NCBI GenBank assembly: GCA_013298895.1
Contig: JAAFJM010000018.1
Coordinates: forward strand, 1 to 64,000
Reading direction: 5' to 3'
Length of the DNA: 64,000 nt
From: Bacteroidota bacterium
GTDB taxonomy: Bacteria > Bacteroidota > Bacteroidia > UKL13-3
Made by a program: the position numbers and the translations under genes. The notes beneath the pieces are model-generated. The model was not told the DNA's origin, searched no databases, and saw nothing but the letters and a program-made list of their open reading frames with translations. Shown in pieces: positions 62,850 through 64,000 of the stretch. How positions within the stretch are numbered: the first letter of the stretch is position 1; each line of letters begins with the position of its first letter.

Positions 62850-62879
62850 CAAATGTAATAAAATAATTTATAATTACAA
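62850..62879 (-). promoter_or_regulatory. Consensus promoter of the MerR-like gene
   Basis: On the minus strand TTG (62879-62877), 19 nt, then TACATTTG (62857-62850): an exact TTG-N19-TAnnTTTG. The start codon is at 62839, so the leader would be about 5 nt. Confidence 0.7.
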
Positions 62880-62887
62880 TAATGTTA

Positions 62888-62895
62888 TATATTTG
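62888..62895 (+). promoter_or_regulatory. -7 box of the RepA-like gene
   Basis: TATATTTG is a perfect TAnnTTTG match, 16 nt before the ATG at 62912. No clear -33 TTG. It lies back to back with the minus-strand promoter at 62850-62879. Confidence 0.5.
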
Positions 62896-62911
62896 TAGAA
62901 ATTTTTTCACA

Positions 62912-64000
62912 ATGAATCTAAAAATTAAAGCCTATCAATTACATAAAGAAGGTAAAAGCTATAAGGAAATAGCTACAATATTAAACATAGGAAAAACAAC
63001 AGCCTATGATCATGTAAAAGAAATGAAATCGGGAATACAAAACACCACTCCGAACACTGTTCCGAACGGTTCCGAACTGAATCCGAACGTTCGTTCGGAA
63101 CGAAAACCCGAACGAAAAGTGGAAAACAAACCAATTATTTCTAAAAGTAATGACAATACCAATAAAATAACCGTTCCGAACGTTCCGAACAAAAAGATAA
63201 CAAAGAGTTTTTCGGGTAATGATTTACTTAAAATGAAGTTTGAAACTTTGCATTTTACAGGTAAGTTTTTTGAAATGATTGGTAATCCTGAAAAGCATTT
63301 TTCTGGAATTATTTGGGGATTACCCAAAGGTGGTAAAAGTAATTTGTCAATCAGGTTTGCTGATTATTTGCAAGAGTATTTTGGAGATGTTTTATATGTA
63401 GCAGCTGAAGAAGGTATGAGTGTTTCGATGCAAGAAAAAATTAAGGCCATAAATGGAAGTAGTGTTATTTTTTATCCTGGTAAAAATAGAGACGAAATAA
63501 AAGAGTTTGTAAAAGGTTCAAATGTTAGTTTTGTATTTATTGATAGTATAAATGTAGCTAATATTGATGATGCCTTTTTAGAGGAGATGAAGCAAGAAAA
63601 TCCCAATAAATCATTTGTAGCCATTGTACAGGCTACTAAAGGAGGGAACTTTAAAGGCGAACAATCGTTAGAACATAATTGTGATTTTGTAATAAAAGTT
63701 GTGAATGGTATAGCATACCACAAAGGTAGGTTTGGACCAGAGTCAGAGATACCAATTTTTGAACAACCACTGTATGAAAAGAATGATAAAAAGAAAGTGG
63801 TTCTAAACACTCCAACCAAGGAGATTTTATCTAATTTAGAATTGAATAAAATTCCAGATAGTATTTCAATGCCAATACCTTCTAAATTTCAGTTCCCAAC
63901 ACCTATTTTCAATTCGAACATTCCTTTAATTCAAAAACCAAATTTCAATGCTGCCAATAACTTTACATTGCAACAAACTAATAATTCAAACAATTTACTT
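62912..64000 (+). CDS. RepA-like HTH-ATPase of the ssrA element (runs off the window)
   Basis: 363 codons are visible without a stop. Residues ~5-37 are a helix-turn-helix (AYQLHKEGKSYKEIATILNIGKTTAYDHVKEM). A polar linker (~38-105), rich in Pro/Asn and encoded by CCGAAC repeats, follows. The RecA-fold ATPase (AAA_25/RepA-like) has Walker A GLPKGGKS (~131-138), LYVAAEEG, Walker B VFIDSIN and IVQATKGGNFKGEQSLEHNCDFVIKV. The C-terminal part (~290-363) is low-complexity. It is the likely replication or element-maintenance ATPase. The two long minus-strand frames over it are shadows. Confidence 0.8.
   Translation, partial: MNLKIKAYQLHKEGKSYKEIATILNIGKTTAYDHVKEMKSGIQNTTPNTVPNGSELNPNVRSERKPERKVENKPIISKSNDNTNKITVPNVPNKKITKSFSGNDLLKMKFETLHFTGKFFEMIGNPEKHFSGIIWGLPKGGKSNLSIRFADYLQEYFGDVLYVAAEEGMSVSMQEKIKAINGSSVIFYPGKNRDEIKEFVKGSNVSFVFIDSINVANIDDAFLEEMKQENPNKSFVAIVQATKGGNFKGEQSLEHNCDFVIKVVNGIAYHKGRFGPESEIPIFEQPLYEKNDKKKVVLNTPTKEILSNLELNKIPDSISMPIPSKFQFPTPIFNSNIPLIQKPNFNAANNFTLQQTNNSNNLL
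63050..63190 (+). repeat. Iteron-like CCGAAC cluster inside the RepA-like gene
   Basis: CCGAAC occurs directly at 63050, 63062, 63072, 63083, 63108, 63176 and 63185, and inverted at 63093. Spacing is mostly 9-12 bp, about one helical turn. Most copies are preceded by T or GTT (GTTCCGAAC). The GC content is far above the surroundings. The repeats lie between the HTH and ATPase coding regions. Confidence 0.75.

Larger units (their letters stand above)
60146..64000. mobile_element. Integrative element in the 3' end of ssrA (continues past the window)
   Basis: It begins at the tmRNA 3' end, with the recombinase gene abutting and overlapping the site, as is usual for elements that use ssrA. Contents so far: a large serine recombinase, a 60-aa partner ORF, a MerR-like regulator, and divergently a RepA-like HTH/ATPase with embedded repeats. 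The right end and the expected duplicate of the ssrA 3' end lie beyond 64000. Confidence 0.75.

Noticed and set aside
63010..63819. Two minus-strand open frames (105 and 115 codons)
   Set aside because: They are shadows of the RepA-like gene, whose plus-strand frame is open from 62912 to the window end with clear ATPase motifs.

Overview
The window comes from a low-GC (visibly AT-rich, roughly one third GC) chromosome of a member of the Bacteroidota. The evidence is consistent: type IX secretion C-terminal sorting domains on large exported proteins, promoters of the Bacteroidota form TTG-N19-TAnnTTTG, almost no Shine-Dalgarno sequences, a Rho factor with a long disordered insertion, a bacillithiol gene (bshB1), DUF4369/TlpA-type lipoproteins and a tmRNA tag ending in AMAA. 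Family or genus cannot be fixed from the sequence alone. No rRNA, tRNA or CRISPR array is visible.

Layout. 1-200: edge of an insertion sequence and a strong hairpin. 238-6778 (minus): a lipoprotein and a giant exported heparinase-like, PKD-containing, T9SS-targeted protein. 7035-11113: a small integrative element with a tyrosine integrase, HTH protein, replication-type protein and DnaC-like ATPase. 11594-16292: cold-shock protein, secreted endonuclease I with a dockerin-like tail, and a decayed copy of the 6152-6778 lipoprotein. 16407-30553: housekeeping (bshB1/glycosyltransferase/YkgJ operon, paaN, rho, a PAS/HisKA protein, 2-oxoglutarate dehydrogenase E2, RNase P RNA, GH25 lysozyme, beta-CASP nuclease, nucleoside phosphorylase). 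30971-40600: a gene-poor kilobase, a 53-aa membrane protein missed by length cut-offs, an Nramp-UspA fusion, an OLD-like ATPase/TOPRIM protein, kdsB, an OmpA-like protein, an M90-like peptidase, and a REP-associated transposase next to a REP palindrome cluster. 40718-50597: lpd, pepF-type M3 peptidase, yqeY-LOG operon, cyclophilin, TlpA-like lipoprotein, gatB.

50880-56540 is the most unusual region. Three short ORFs share one header (a -7-like box, a start codon and an RHS-core segment) and then diverge completely into different C-terminal domains. Each is followed at once by a small membrane or lipoprotein gene, and most units end in a shared 3' segment with a terminator. A fourth unit keeps only the promoter-like box and a DUF3997-type lipoprotein gene. 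I read this as a tandem array of orphan RHS toxin/immunity cassettes that are exchanged and lost as modules. No full-length RHS gene is present in the window.

56541-60145: M1 aminopeptidase, a biotin carrier protein, and tmRNA (ssrA). 60146-64000 and beyond: a second integrative element inserted at the 3' end of ssrA. It carries a large serine recombinase whose reading frame runs antisense through the tmRNA terminator into the tmRNA itself, a small partner ORF, a MerR-like regulator, and divergently a RepA-like HTH/ATPase gene that contains a cluster of iteron-like CCGAAC repeats and runs off the window edge. The two elements share a design feature: short repeats with a helical or codon-multiple period lie inside a replication-type gene, which suggests origins embedded in coding sequence.
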